64,000 nt of DNA from Macrotrachela quadricornifera. Taxonomy: Eukaryota; Rotifera; Eurotatoria; Philodinida; Philodinidae. The position numbers and the translations under genes are program-made. A model generated the notes under the pieces. That model made no database searches, had not been told where the DNA came from, and saw only the letters and a program-made list of their open reading frames with translations. The DNA lies in contig JAJEKB010021076.1 of NCBI GenBank assembly GCA_022393335.1, forward strand, positions 617,093 to 681,092. Reading direction: 5' to 3'. Each line of letters begins with the position of its first letter. The first letter of the stretch is position 1. Shown one piece after another: positions 13,001 to 24,500 of the stretch.

Positions 13001-14089
13001 GGATCAATATAGTCTATTTTCTTTTGTTTTTATTTGTCAATATCCACAGATGTATTAACTGTACACTTTACTTAGTTTTCATGTTGAATTATGTTTAATG
13101 AAATCATAAACTACAACGAAAGATCGCATAATTATAAATATAAATGGGACTATACTATGTGAACTAAAATAATTACTTTATTGAGAAGAGAATTCAAAAT
13201 ATGTACAGATATAATATTTATTATTTAGATACGAGCGTTTCTGTGGAATGCCCGCAGAACCTCGCATAACCACATTCAAAGTTACTATGGGCATTTTGCA
13301 AGCGATGCTCGACTGTGCTAAAGCTAATAATGTGACTTTGGGCACTGTTTGCACAGCATGCTATGCTGCATTTCTTTTTCAACTTATCGATAGCTGGGAC
13401 GTGGTTTTTGAAATGGTCGTCGCATGTCGCCCTTTAGAATATGAGGCAAAGGATCTAGTGGGTGACTTCTACCATATTCCGGTTGTGAGAGTGAAATTGG
13501 AAGAAACAAAGGCCACTTTCATTAGCCTTCTACATGCCACGCAATCTATGATTATTGCTACTATTGAACATGGACGGTGCGCTAAAAATCCTCCGAAAAA
13601 TGATTTGCCGAAATGGCATCATGACAATGACTCTAAAGTGACTAGACCTCCGATCACTGGTTTCGAATATCACGAAGTGAACGATGACCTTATTCTGGAT
13701 CCATTAAGTGATACGGTTATCAGGCATTTATACAACGAACGTGACGGCATACCAGCGGCGTTTTGGATTCGAGCAGGCACACCAATTGCATGGGCTACGA
13801 ATGTCTTCTACAAACCATTCAATAATGAATTGTTGTTTGCAAATTTTTTTTCAGTGACAGCTTACGATAAATCAGTTGCCGTAAGTATAAAAATAGATTT
13901 ATCCTTTTCTTTTTTCTCCTTTTATGAATCGTTTTTCTCCAATAACAGAAAAATCGTACAATACAAGGATTTTTCAGTAAAAACTTGGCAATCAAATACG
14001 AGCTTTCATTGTATGTATCGCGTTCGGGAAGAAACAATTCTAGGCATTCTAAAAATGTTGTGATTTCATCATATGGTTTCCAGGCATGA
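10038..14089 (+). CDS. NRPS-type condensation-domain protein (3 exons)
   Basis: The exons are 10038-10636, 13229-13880 and 13949-14089, and they join in frame to 463 residues. Introns are 10637-13228 (GTGAGTAAG..TTTAG, phase 2) and 13881-13948 (GTAAGT..AACAG, phase 0). Exon 1 has the N-lobe helix IKRLRQALHLVIQKHATLHT and an HHxxxDG-like core RHEAIDG at 10413-10433, which keeps the second (catalytic) His and the Asp but has Arg for the first His. Exon 2 has the C-lobe pattern NNVTLGTVCTACYAAFLF, then ACRP and LVGDFYH. Length is close to one C domain (about 450 aa). No adenylation or carrier domain is seen. The usual first C-domain motif is missing: an in-frame stop lies at 10008 and an acceptor-like TTCTTTAG ends at 10087, so an undetected upstream exon or N-terminal loss is possible. 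C-domain genes in bdelloids are known to be of non-animal origin. Confidence 0.7.
11646..12213. mobile_element. Mariner-type foldback MITE in the C-domain intron
   Basis: The ends are CAGGGTGGGCCAAAAGTCAC and its complement, flanked by TA (11646-11647 and 12212-12213). Each arm contains TATCCATAAAGACATG and AACAAAG.GTCTCTCT blocks, and a third, partly inverted block lies in the middle. A relative sits at 40193-40550. The rest of this intron (10.64-11.64 and 12.22-13.23 kb) shows no gene. Confidence 0.75.
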
Positions 14090-16130
14090 TGCAAACACAG
14101 AGGTATAGAGCCGTATGTGTCCTTATTCTATGATCAAAAGCAATGATAGAAATCACACGGCTTCTTCTTGTCTATATTGACTATAGCGATTTTACGTCTT
14201 CGGTCTTTATGCAAACATCTAGTTAAAATTAATGAACGAATAGAAGTCCCATTTTGAATAAAACATGAGACAAATTCTAGTATATACAATAATACTTGAA
14301 TGTTGAAATTTAATTAAGCATCAGAGAACCCTGAAAAAAAATTACAATTTTAGAACAAATTCAATGAAACTTTTCAAGATCATAAACATCACCCAAGCCT
14401 CGATTAGTGGATAATTCTGAAGAGTCGTTTTAACCAAACAGAACTTGGAAGAGAATTTTGAAAAATTGATCGTTTGCTCTACAAGATATTTTAAGAGCTT
14501 CATAATCTTCAACCAAATTATGGAAACAGTCTGCTAGTAAAAAATCACGCTTCGTACTTCTGAAATTCTAAAAGACACTGAAGTAAAAGGCCAGATTCAT
14601 TTTCAATATTCTTTAACTCTCAAAGGGTATGATGAAATTATAGTAGCCAAACTTTTTGCATGTGAATATTGTAAAATACCAAAGAACTGTAACCTAATAT
14701 ATTGTATAAGTTTTTTATCATAAACAGAACCACTCATCTCGATTATTAGTTCTGTCACCTACTGATCGCCTGGAAGACACTATAGACAATAGTCTTCAAA
14801 AATAGAATATCATTTTCCACACCTTTGTTGCAGGTTATTTTCTGAACAAATGATAATCAGTTCTAATATTTAGAGAACAGATAATCAAATAATATTATTC
14901 GGATTTGACTCTTAATAGGCTTAAACTGACTTCCAGTTAAAAGGGTTAGTTTTTCAAAGATTAGATTTGGAAGTCTTAAAGTTAAAGCGAATGAGTTATC
15001 AAATACCGAAAAGGTATGAGCTTAAGAGCTTGCTAAATTCTGACTGGCTGATATTTTGACCAATGAAATTCTACAAAGTTATATCTCTCTTAATTCTGCA
15101 GACGAAATGAAATGCTCTTTGACCATATAAAAGAGGATCCTCATTAACCCCAGAATTGGCCCGCAAAATATCATGGTTTGTTACAGTTAGAGTGGCAAAA
15201 AAAATCGTCCACAGATCTGACTGGTTGAAAAACTAGCCAATCCAATTCCATCGAGGTTTTTCTGTGCTATTTCTGCGACAAAACATGTGTTGTAGGAACC
15301 AATCATGGCGTTATTGAGGATACTCTTTTATATGATCACAGAACATTACATTTCGTCTGCAAAATAAAGTGAGATATAGTTTTATAGAATATCATTAGTC
15401 GAAATATCAGCCAATTGAATTTTAGTAAGCACTTAAATTTATAAATTTTCGGTATTTGATAGCTAACTCACTATAACTTCAATTTCTTTAAAACTAAACT
15501 GTTAATTTAAAGTTTACAGTGTTTTTTAAAGTTGAAGTGCGGCCTCTAATAGAGAGCTTGGTAGTTTCTCAAGATACTTCCATTAGATACTTTACCAATA
15601 ACACTCACTAGCATACCAGCTTCAAGTTTGATTTTTTTAAAGTTAAACTTAAAAGTATGTTACTTTAACTCTAACTTTTAATTAAGATGTTTTTGTAGTT
15701 AAAATCTCCACATACTTCTAAATCTATTTAGTTATCAAACGGTAGCCACATGAGGATGTAAATACTTCTTCTAGAGGAGCCAATGGAAATCCAAATACTC
15801 GCTAGGCTAACCGAATGAGGATTCAAGTATCAACACTAGGATAACCATATAAGGATCCAAATACCCCTTCTATGGTATTCATATAAGAGTTCAAATACCT
15901 TCGCTAGAGTAGCTAGACGAGGGCCCAAGAACTGGACATGATCGTTTCTTACCGATGGTACAAGTGATTTAACTTTATATCAAAGATTTCTTAATACAGT
16001 AGAATTTGAGAATGGAAAATCAAGTTACATAGGGCAGTACAAAAGTTTTCTCACCCGACTCTTCTAAAAGCTTCAGCTTGCATAGAAGTATTCTGTTATA
16101 TTGCTTAGATATATTTAGGAATATACGTAA
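14090..16130. other. Intergenic with a foldback at about 14.99-15.48 kb
   Basis: About 14995-15150 pairs in inverted orientation with about 15320-15480 (AAATACCGAAAAG..., ATATTTTGACCAAT... and TCTGCAGACGAAATG blocks). TTTAAAGTTAAAG-type ends near 15500-15545, 15630-15700 and 17700-17815 resemble decayed hAT-like termini. About 15730-15900 holds short repeats of the form AGGATCCAAATACC. No gene is supported. Confidence 0.45.
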
Positions 16131-17090
16131 AATTTCAGACTTGTAAGTCTGATACTTTATCATCATCTACCATTTCATATTTTGATCCTTAAAAAAAAGT
16201 TTTATGACAATGAAAACAAAATATATCAGAAGATGCAGCGTGAAAAACACTATAGCCTACGATACAAAGTTGATACTGATTATATACTTTTCCTTCCAAA
16301 ATAAACGATATTCTGAGTGATCAATTCTTTATGCTGCGACACGTAGTTCAGAAAATTTTGATTTTATTTTCCAAGTAAAAAGTGCATAATTAAAATAAAA
16401 GTATTGCTTGCATATTGTAAAGCTTTTCACACTACATTTTGTCTCACATTCTGTTTTTTAAAAAGAAAACGTATTGAGTGATAGAAAGATGAAATACGAA
16501 AAAAGAGCGTCTTCGTTCGTGTGGAATTTTTGCATCCTAGAAGATTTTTCTCTCACAATTTTGCCTTTTTCTAATGACAAACGTTGCATATATCATAAAA
16601 AACTGTTCTTTGTGAATTGTAGCGTTTTTTATGCTGCATCTTCTGGTGTATTTTGTCTTTTTTAAATAAGTTATATCAGGCAATGAATAAGAAGAAATCA
16701 AGTTCATCGCATACAAAGAAGAAATACTTTTTGCAAAGTCGAATTTTCATCGTTCAGAATTTTGTCAATTTTCAGAGTAAATAAATACAACTGTAAAATA
16801 AGTTTTTGTTTTTGTAATTTGTAGAGCTTTTCACGCTGCGTCTCATGACATATTTTGTTCTTTGTTTACTAGAGGATATCAGACAAATCAAAGACGAAAT
16901 AAGAAAAAAAACGAGTTCATCTTTTTAAAAAATGTATTGTTGTCACAGCGTCGAAATTTGATTGCTCAGAAGTTTATCAATTTTTTTAACACAAAAAATG
17001 CAACTGTAAAATTAGTTGTTCTATGGACATTATAGAGCTTTTCTTTAATAAATCATATTTAAGAATCAAATAATGAAATGCAAATTTCTC
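16130..17090. repeat. Cluster of palindromic repeats with the GATGCAGCGTGAAAAAC block
   Basis: The block AAAATATATCAGAAGATGCAGCG at about 16218 recurs inverted near 16628-16660 and again near 16825-16855, each joined to a GTAGAGCTTTTCAC-type stretch. No ORF of note; 16474-16665 is a shadow of the palindrome. Confidence 0.5.
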
Positions 17091-19630
17091 CAATTGATGA
17101 TGGTTCATCCATTAGCAGGCTGCGTGTGCCTCAAATAAAAGCAATGACGGGCCGCAGCGAATTACAACACTTAGGAGTCTGAAGTTTTGTACATAATCCT
17201 AAATATGTGTGAATATTATAACAAAGTACTTAAACTCAATTTGTGACTTTTGGAAGAGATGGGCGAAAAACTCTTGTAATGTCCCATGTATCTTTATCTA
17301 TTCCTGAACTTTCGACTTTATTTAGAAGTCATTATTAGATGAAAAATACTTATATTTGATGTTAATATAGTTCGTAACTAGCTTGTCCATAACCGGGATA
17401 ACGATATTCTCTATAACTATCTTGTTGCAGTTAAATGAGTATTAAAAGAAGAAAACAATACCAAATATATAGAATTAGATTGTTTATGGTAAGGAAGTTA
17501 TAGAATAATGATATATAGCATACTGGTAATAAACAAACTCGTTATGAACTATACTAACATCAAATATAATGTTTTCGTCTGATAACTTTCACATAAAGTC
17601 GAAAATTCATGAATAAATGAAATAATTTAATCTTCCATTCTAAAATTCTACTGCGTTAAGGAATCTTTGATACAATTAATTTTTCGCTCAATTATTATTT
17701 CTATTAGATTCAACTTTATTTTTTTTAAAGTGAAAATGTTAAAATAAATTATTTTAACTGTAGTTTGTAAAGTTAAAATGTTTTTAAAGGTAAAGTGCCA
17801 CCTTTCTCCTCCATCAAATCATGTCAGCTGATTGAGGACCTTGAACATTCTTTAGTCAAAAGTTGCCTTGGTATAGTTATCGGCCCGATCCAATGAGAAT
17901 TTCCATAAAGAATTAGGTGCAACCACAGTTCTGTGCTCCTCGAAATATAATGATCTGACGATTTTGACACACTTTTATTGTAATATCTCTGGAACTATGT
18001 GGAGTAAAAAGTTCGTTCAAGCGTCCTCACAGCTTGCTATATTCTATTTATATGATGAAAACGACTTTTTTCAATTAAAGTTCTGTGCTGGCACAAAGGG
18101 TTTTTGTCGCGGAACGGTCTAGCATAAAAAGAAGCTTTTATCTTAGTCTCACCAAGGAACCAACAATTTCTTGCAAAACTATTTTTACAAATGAAACACT
18201 TCTCAAGTCAGCTTTGCAGAACTTGTGATAGGCTTTTAAAAGCTAAGAAAAGTTTTCTTTAAATTTTTTTGCTCACATGAAAAATTGTAAAAGAATAAAC
18301 ATATTAGTGTGATATAGTTTTGTACCAGCAAATTTGAAATACTTAAACTTTTAAGAGTAATTTGGTTTTCATAACTATCAATCTTTTCTGTCTAATTGAT
18401 CATTTTACACAGGAACTAGATCAATACATCTGCATGGAGGCTTACAAGAGGTACAATAAGTTAGAAATTGTATAAGAATCTGCAAATTGTCATAAGTTAT
18501 CTTCTAGAGAATGAAATTCTGTTTCCAAAAGTATGTCTCTCAATTTTTTTGAGGAAACTTCTTGATGCAAAAATCGAAAATACGATATTTGTAAAGTTGA
18601 AAACTTACTTTCCATTGTCAAGATCTAGCTTTTGTAGAAAATTAAAATCAAATTCGTAATCAGTATTAACAACTGCATCTATTAATTCGTGCAGATCTTC
18701 TCAATTTTGAAAAAAAATTCTTTGAAACTTGATCAGTGAAAGGGCGCGTTACGTGTATAAGTTACCTGTCTAAAATTTTATATATCGTACCTTCGAAAGT
18801 TCTCAGAGATACTCGTATTTCTTTGCTATCTGTATAGATCTGTTTTCAAAGATTTTCGATGTGTGCGAAACCTGACAGATTATTTCGAGTGATCTGCAAG
18901 GGTAAATCGTTCAAAATTCTATTTTTTATTTTAAGTATTTGATTCGTCATGAGAGAGCATTCTAACACGGTGAAATCTTGGTGAATTATAAGCCGACATA
19001 TAGACATTCTCTTCTTTGGATATTGTATGAGAACAAAAGTGTAAAGGCTGAAGTGATACCATTTCCTCTCCGTTGAATGTTTTATAGGTAATTTTTACAA
19101 TTCTCGTAGCATGAAGAAAACGAGGAACTATTCTGTTTAAAAAAACTATTATACATACTATACTCCGTAACTTTTCACGATTCTCTTTTTGTAAAGTTGA
19201 AATAACTCACTATTCAGTTGTTTTCTGTTTCTTTTCTAGGAACAACTAAGTTGTCACTTCAATAATTTAATCTCAATGATATTCGATGATACCTCAAATA
19301 ATACTCGCTTGGAAGAACCATTGAGCAACTGGCTTCATCCACTCCATATGTGTACGTCTGGAACATAATCTATATAAACAATTTTTAAAATATTACTTTT
19401 TTTTTGCATAATTTTTGTACTCCATGAATTAGTTTCTTTTTAATTTACTTCTTTTGATGTAGCTCTGTTCTACTTCTTTATTTAATAAACATTGGTGGCG
19501 GATGTTATTACAGATTTCTAACCCTTAACCATCACGATTAATCATTAATCCAGTTCGATTTAGTACAAGATGTCGTGTCGGTCTATATTTCCTGATGTCA
19601 ACGCGTTTTTCTGTGAAAAAACGAGTAATA
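17090..19630. other. Intergenic, nothing recognised
   Basis: About 17345-17580 is a small imperfect palindrome (ATATTTGATGTTAATATAGTTC against its complement near 17550). Otherwise AT-rich sequence with short ORFs only. Confidence 0.4.
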
Positions 19631-20542
19631 TACTTAGGTGTAACCAAAAGTTCTAAGAGCATTAAATAAAAATATAAAGATAAGGAGATACTTTTAGTTT
19701 TATTTTCTCAAATGTTGAGGATAGTTGCCAGTATTATTTATTCCAAGACCAGTCCACTCTAACAATTCGTTCAAAGTTTTGAAGTCCTTTTTGAAAAAAT
19801 TCTTAGGTATCTTGGATACTGTATGAGCTAATCAAGTTTCACTTATTTAATTACTTAAACTATGTTTGATAAAATTAGTTAGTCAGAAATTATATAGAAC
19901 CAGATCTGGCGAAAATACGGGCTACGACATTATATTGATACTTTCTTCTGATAAATAATTAATAACATTGTATGCATATGAAGTCACTGATGATCATCCA
20001 ACATTATTGTGCATTTTGAATTTGATGTCTCTATTTGTTTTCATATTCCCTTAAAAAGGGGCATCAGACAATTTTCAATATAATACTTGTATTCTACGGT
20101 CTTGTCTTTACTTACACTTTAAGTTATTTAATTTAAAGAATTCATCACAAAAAGCTTTGGTTAAAACCTATCTTCATGGGCAACAGTGCTAAATGATTCG
20201 TCCTCCATAAGCCAGCTAGCATTAAATGACTTATGACTGACCTACCTAAAAAAACTATAATCTATTCCTAGTAGTGCTCGAGCAGGACCGACATAGTCGA
20301 ACAAAATTTTACTGAATTTTTAAAACAAGTGAAACTTAATTAGCTCATGCAGTATCCAAGATACCTAAAATTCTTTTCGAAAAAGACTTCAAAAAACTTT
20401 TAACAAATTGTCAGAATGGATTGGTCTTGGAATAAGTTATACTGGCAACTATCCTCAACACTTGATAAAATAAAACTCAAAATATCTCCTTATCTTTATA
20501 TTTTTATTTAATGCTCTTAGAACTTTTGGTCAGATCTAAGTA
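19631..20542. mobile_element. Mariner-type foldback MITE
   Basis: The element (19633-20540) has ends CTTAGGTGTAACCAAAAGTT and AACTTTTGGTCAGATCTAAG, flanked by TA. Arms of about 220 bp pair closely, including TAAGATACC/GGTATCTT blocks. The ends resemble those of the intact mariner at 40964-42274 (CTTAGGTCTATCCAAAAGTT), so that transposase could plausibly mobilise it. Confidence 0.75.
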
Positions 20543-20548
20543 ATATTG

Positions 20549-21215
20549 TACCTAGGGCATACCAAAAGTAGTGGCAGCGGCACTTTTTTGCTTACAGAAA
20601 GCTCGAAATAATTTTCTTCTTTTATAAAAAGATAGAGCGTCTTTTACTCCATTTTTCTATGCTATTTGATTACTATTCATCTAAAACCATAATAATGGAA
20701 TTTTGATAAAAACTATTTCTGTTGATACCTAGTTAGTTGTTTCAGATCATAACGTGTGGAGCATTTCGTATCCCATTTTATCATCGTTTAATACTTTGTA
20801 TTAAGAAAAACAAAATATACCATAAGATGCAGCGTGAAAAACTCTATAATTTACAAAGAACAGCTATACAAAAGTGACATAGACAATAACGAATACACCT
20901 CTTAGCAAAAAAAGATCCTGTTTTCGTAACGTCGAAATATAATCGCTCAAAGTTTTGCTCATTTTGAAAACAAAAAACATGCAACTATAAAATAAGTAGT
21001 CGTGTAGAAATTGTAAAGCTTTTCATGCTGTACCTTCTAGTATATTTTAGTCTTTTAAAATAGTTTGTTAATTAACGACAAAATCATAAAATGGGATACA
21101 AAATGCTCCACACGTTATGATCTGAAACTACTAACTAGGTGTCAACAGAAATTTTTTTTATCAAAATTCCATTATTATGGTATTATATGAGTAGTAATCA
21201 AATAGCAAAGAACGA
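20549..21215. mobile_element. Truncated relative of the 52277-53467 MITE
   Basis: The left end CTAGGGCATACCAAAAGTAG follows TA. The interior shares TAGAGCGTCTTT, ATAATGGAATTTTGAT and a CATAACGTGTGGAGCATTT arm repeated inverted near 21100. Sequence similarity stops near 21215 without a right terminal repeat. Confidence 0.55.
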
Positions 21216-21256
21216 AAGCCTACACCATTTACTCTGAGAATCGTTTTTGCCTATTT

Positions 21257-21514
21257 TTGATGTTAGATACCGGATTGAGTGAAAAGAGGAAACGTTTAAT
21301 CGATCAGGCTGAATTTTTTAAGGATGACATCTATGACTATGGCAAACGCTTGCTGAAAGTTTCATCCAAATGCACCTTGACTTTTAAATTGGACCGAAAT
21401 GTTCCGAAGACGTCTCCCTGTCCTTTAGTTTTATACACTCATATAAATCGAGAGTTATTCATAGATAAACTGATCTTTTTTTTCCGTACATCAGATATCT
21501 GGAAAAACAACTGA
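21257..21514 (+). CDS. Short unidentified ORF
   Basis: 85 codons, or 84 from the next ATG, beginning MLDTGLSEKRKRLIDQAEFF. Its composition is more protein-like than that of surrounding ORFs, but I recognise no domain and see no clear exon partners. It converges on the 3' end of the ERMP1-like gene, 70 bp away. It may be a gene fragment brought in with the adjacent truncated MITE. Confidence 0.25.
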   Translation: MMLDTGLSEKRKRLIDQAEFFKDDIYDYGKRLLKVSSKCTLTFKLDRNVPKTSPCPLVLYTHINRELFIDKLIFFFRTSDIWKNN

Positions 21515-21584
21515 TACGTAAGATAAATAATCCCTTATGCTGCTAAAACGATCGAAGAAAGCAGGTGAGTAGAGAAAGTTTTCA

Positions 21585-24500
21585 TCAAACAGTAATAATC
21601 AATGTTACTATATCACGAATCGCCTGACATCGACCGCGTCCCCATGTTACCACGTGAGGGATTGAATGAATCAGAGATGTGAGAAATGGTGAATCTGTCA
21701 TATTACATCGTTCAATCATCATTTCAATACTGAAACTCGACGCTGAAGAAAATGGTTGTACAATGAGTATCGTCTCTGTTCTTGGCTTTAATGATGAATT
21801 CTCTACAATCATGTTCGCAACAGTCATCGAAGAAACTTCGATTTGATAAGATGATGCGTGTCGAAATATCAATGTATAGTTCATAGTCTTGTTTATTGAT
21901 ATTAATTCGATTTCTTTGATAGCAATAGTACGATTGAATGCATCATTGAAAGTACAATTAGTTGGTTTCATACACGTTCGGTTGACTAATGATTGACCTG
22001 TTTCAATTGAAAATTTGTCGAGAATCGGCGATAGGCCAATATTATCATACGATGTAATTGTAATCGATGCTGAACGAGAAATAAGTGGAACAACAACAGG
22101 TAAATTGGTAGGAGTTTCGATTTGATAGATCGATTGCGATATATGTTGCACAGTAACAATTTTTGGATGTGTACTAGTGAATGGATGTCGTGTACAAGCG
22201 ATAATAAAGACGATGAGAAAAGTAATAATAAGCAAAAATAATGTTCGACCAAAATACATTGTGCGTTGCATGTTCGGAATAAAGATGAGGAAGAATAGAG
22301 CGGCTAGAACAGCTATGAGAATACTGATCACAACATCATGAGGTACAGGTATTGTTTGAAACATGCGACCCATCATCGGAATCGTCATACGAAGAAGACG
22401 ACTTGCTAATTCGATTGAATGAATGAGAGGAAATAGAGACGCAAGATAGGGTGCAAATGTCCAGTACCAACGTCGTTCGCCAAAAAATTGTGGTACTTGA
22501 TAAAAACTCCAACGAACACCAAACTCAATCAATATCAACAGTAAATAAATTGGACAAACAAAAATTGACCAGATAAGAATAAAATAGAGAGAACGATAAC
22601 CAAGAGAAATAGAAACGATCATAAAGATAGCATAAACAATAAGTAATGCAAAATGTCTTTCAAAGTCAAAGCTACGCCGATTCATTGGATCCATATCGGC
22701 TGATTTCATATGAGTTGAATGTTTTTTTGGCCATTTCGATAGAATCCATCGATAACATAGTGCCCAGAGTGTTTCTGTCAATATCATACTGATCAAACAT
22801 GGAAGACCAAAAAGAAAGATGGCCAAAGTTGAATTACCAAACCAAGAGAGAGGTTGAATCTTTGACATAAGAAATGCAATGATAACAGGAAGTAGAATAC
22901 TAACAATTATTGAAAGTAAAGACGATATAACGAATATGAAAATAAACATGATTCGTATAGTGACAGCATGGTTGAAATGAAAGTAGACAGAAAGAGAATC
23001 GTCCGATGAAAGATGTCGTCGTTGCCAGAGATGATCAAGTACAATCATCAGGATACCAATAAAAAAAACTAATCCAATGAGAATAGCTTGTATGATGATT
23101 CCCGTAGACATTTTATAAGTAATCAAATGTCGACCAACTAAATCAAAGTATACTAGTTTATCGTCCTCTACGATGGTATATGATTGTTGAAGTTCGATAT
23201 GACCGAGAAGAATCTCACGAGATAGAGCAAGTATGTTTTCGCCTAGATGTTGTAGAGCACCTTCATCGACTGTTATGGGCGCATCGCGTAATGTATGATA
23301 ATAGTAACCGTCGAGATAAAATGCGAAATCATATCCTAATAATGAACCTCTTGTAGCAAATTCACTATAATCTGTATCTCTTCCTAGCAAATCTAGAATT
23401 TCATTCCCAATAACATTTGCATGAGGTCTTGGTACTCTTGCATAGTCAACAACAATCTATAAATATTTGTTTGAAAAATAAAAGAAGAACAATAGCAAAG
23501 AAACATGAGCAGACCTGTGATGGTTTAACACGGAAGAGAATGGCTTTACCGCCACTACCAGTTGAATCAATATTGATGAATCGTCGAACGTTTTCTTTCC
23601 AAATATGACTATTGATGAATGCTGCAGCACCTCCCAAGCTCAGTTCTTCAGCACTAGTGAATAAAACAATGAGATTTACTTGATCGAATTTGATGGTAGG
23701 ATCATTGACTAGATTGGAGAGAAGTTCCAAAAGAGTAACAACGCCTGAACCATCGTCACTGCCACCTGGACTAAATTCGACTGTGTATATGTAAAATGAA
23801 AGAAAAAAGATTTTTTTTTTCTAAAGCATATTCAATAAGTACCAGAGTCATAGTGAGCAGCTAACATAAGGCATGGTGTATTGGGTTGTGATGATGGATT
23901 GGAAATACGAACAATAATATTTTGCAAATGATCAATATTATGACTCGTAAAATTTTGCAGATTGAGTTCAAATTGAATAGATGATGTTGCTGTAGAAAGA
24001 ATTCGATGAACTTGTGAAATGAGAAAATCACGTGTGAGATAATCCGCCTGTGTATTGATCACTCGTGGTCCATACTGTGTTAGATTGGAATAGTAATCAC
24101 GAGCACGTTGTTCACTAAAAAAATGTGAAGGAATTGTTCGTGATCTTACTGATGGCAATGCATAGGATAATTTAAGTGCCAATGGACCAGCAATAATAAA
24201 GAGACAACCAAAGAGAATAACCCACAAAATAAGTGACTGAAACAAAGTCGTTTGATTGTTCGATTTGATTAATCTAGGAAGATAGTAGAATTTCTATGTA
24301 AGATTAAGGTGCCGGAAACGCAAAAATGCAGCAAATTTTGCTTTTCATTTTTTTATACACCGTTGGATAGAGCAAGTCAAACTGAGTAAGAAAATATATG
24401 TTTTAAATTTTTTGCTCAGTGCTTTTCATAAAAAAATGCGACTATTTTCTATAGTGCTCTCCGGTTTAGTTTTTCTGAAAAAAATCAACGGTTTTTATAT

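Noticed and set aside
13819..14094. Minus-strand ORF of 91 aa
   Set aside because: It overlaps the well-supported exons 2 and 3 of the C-domain gene on the other strand and resembles nothing.
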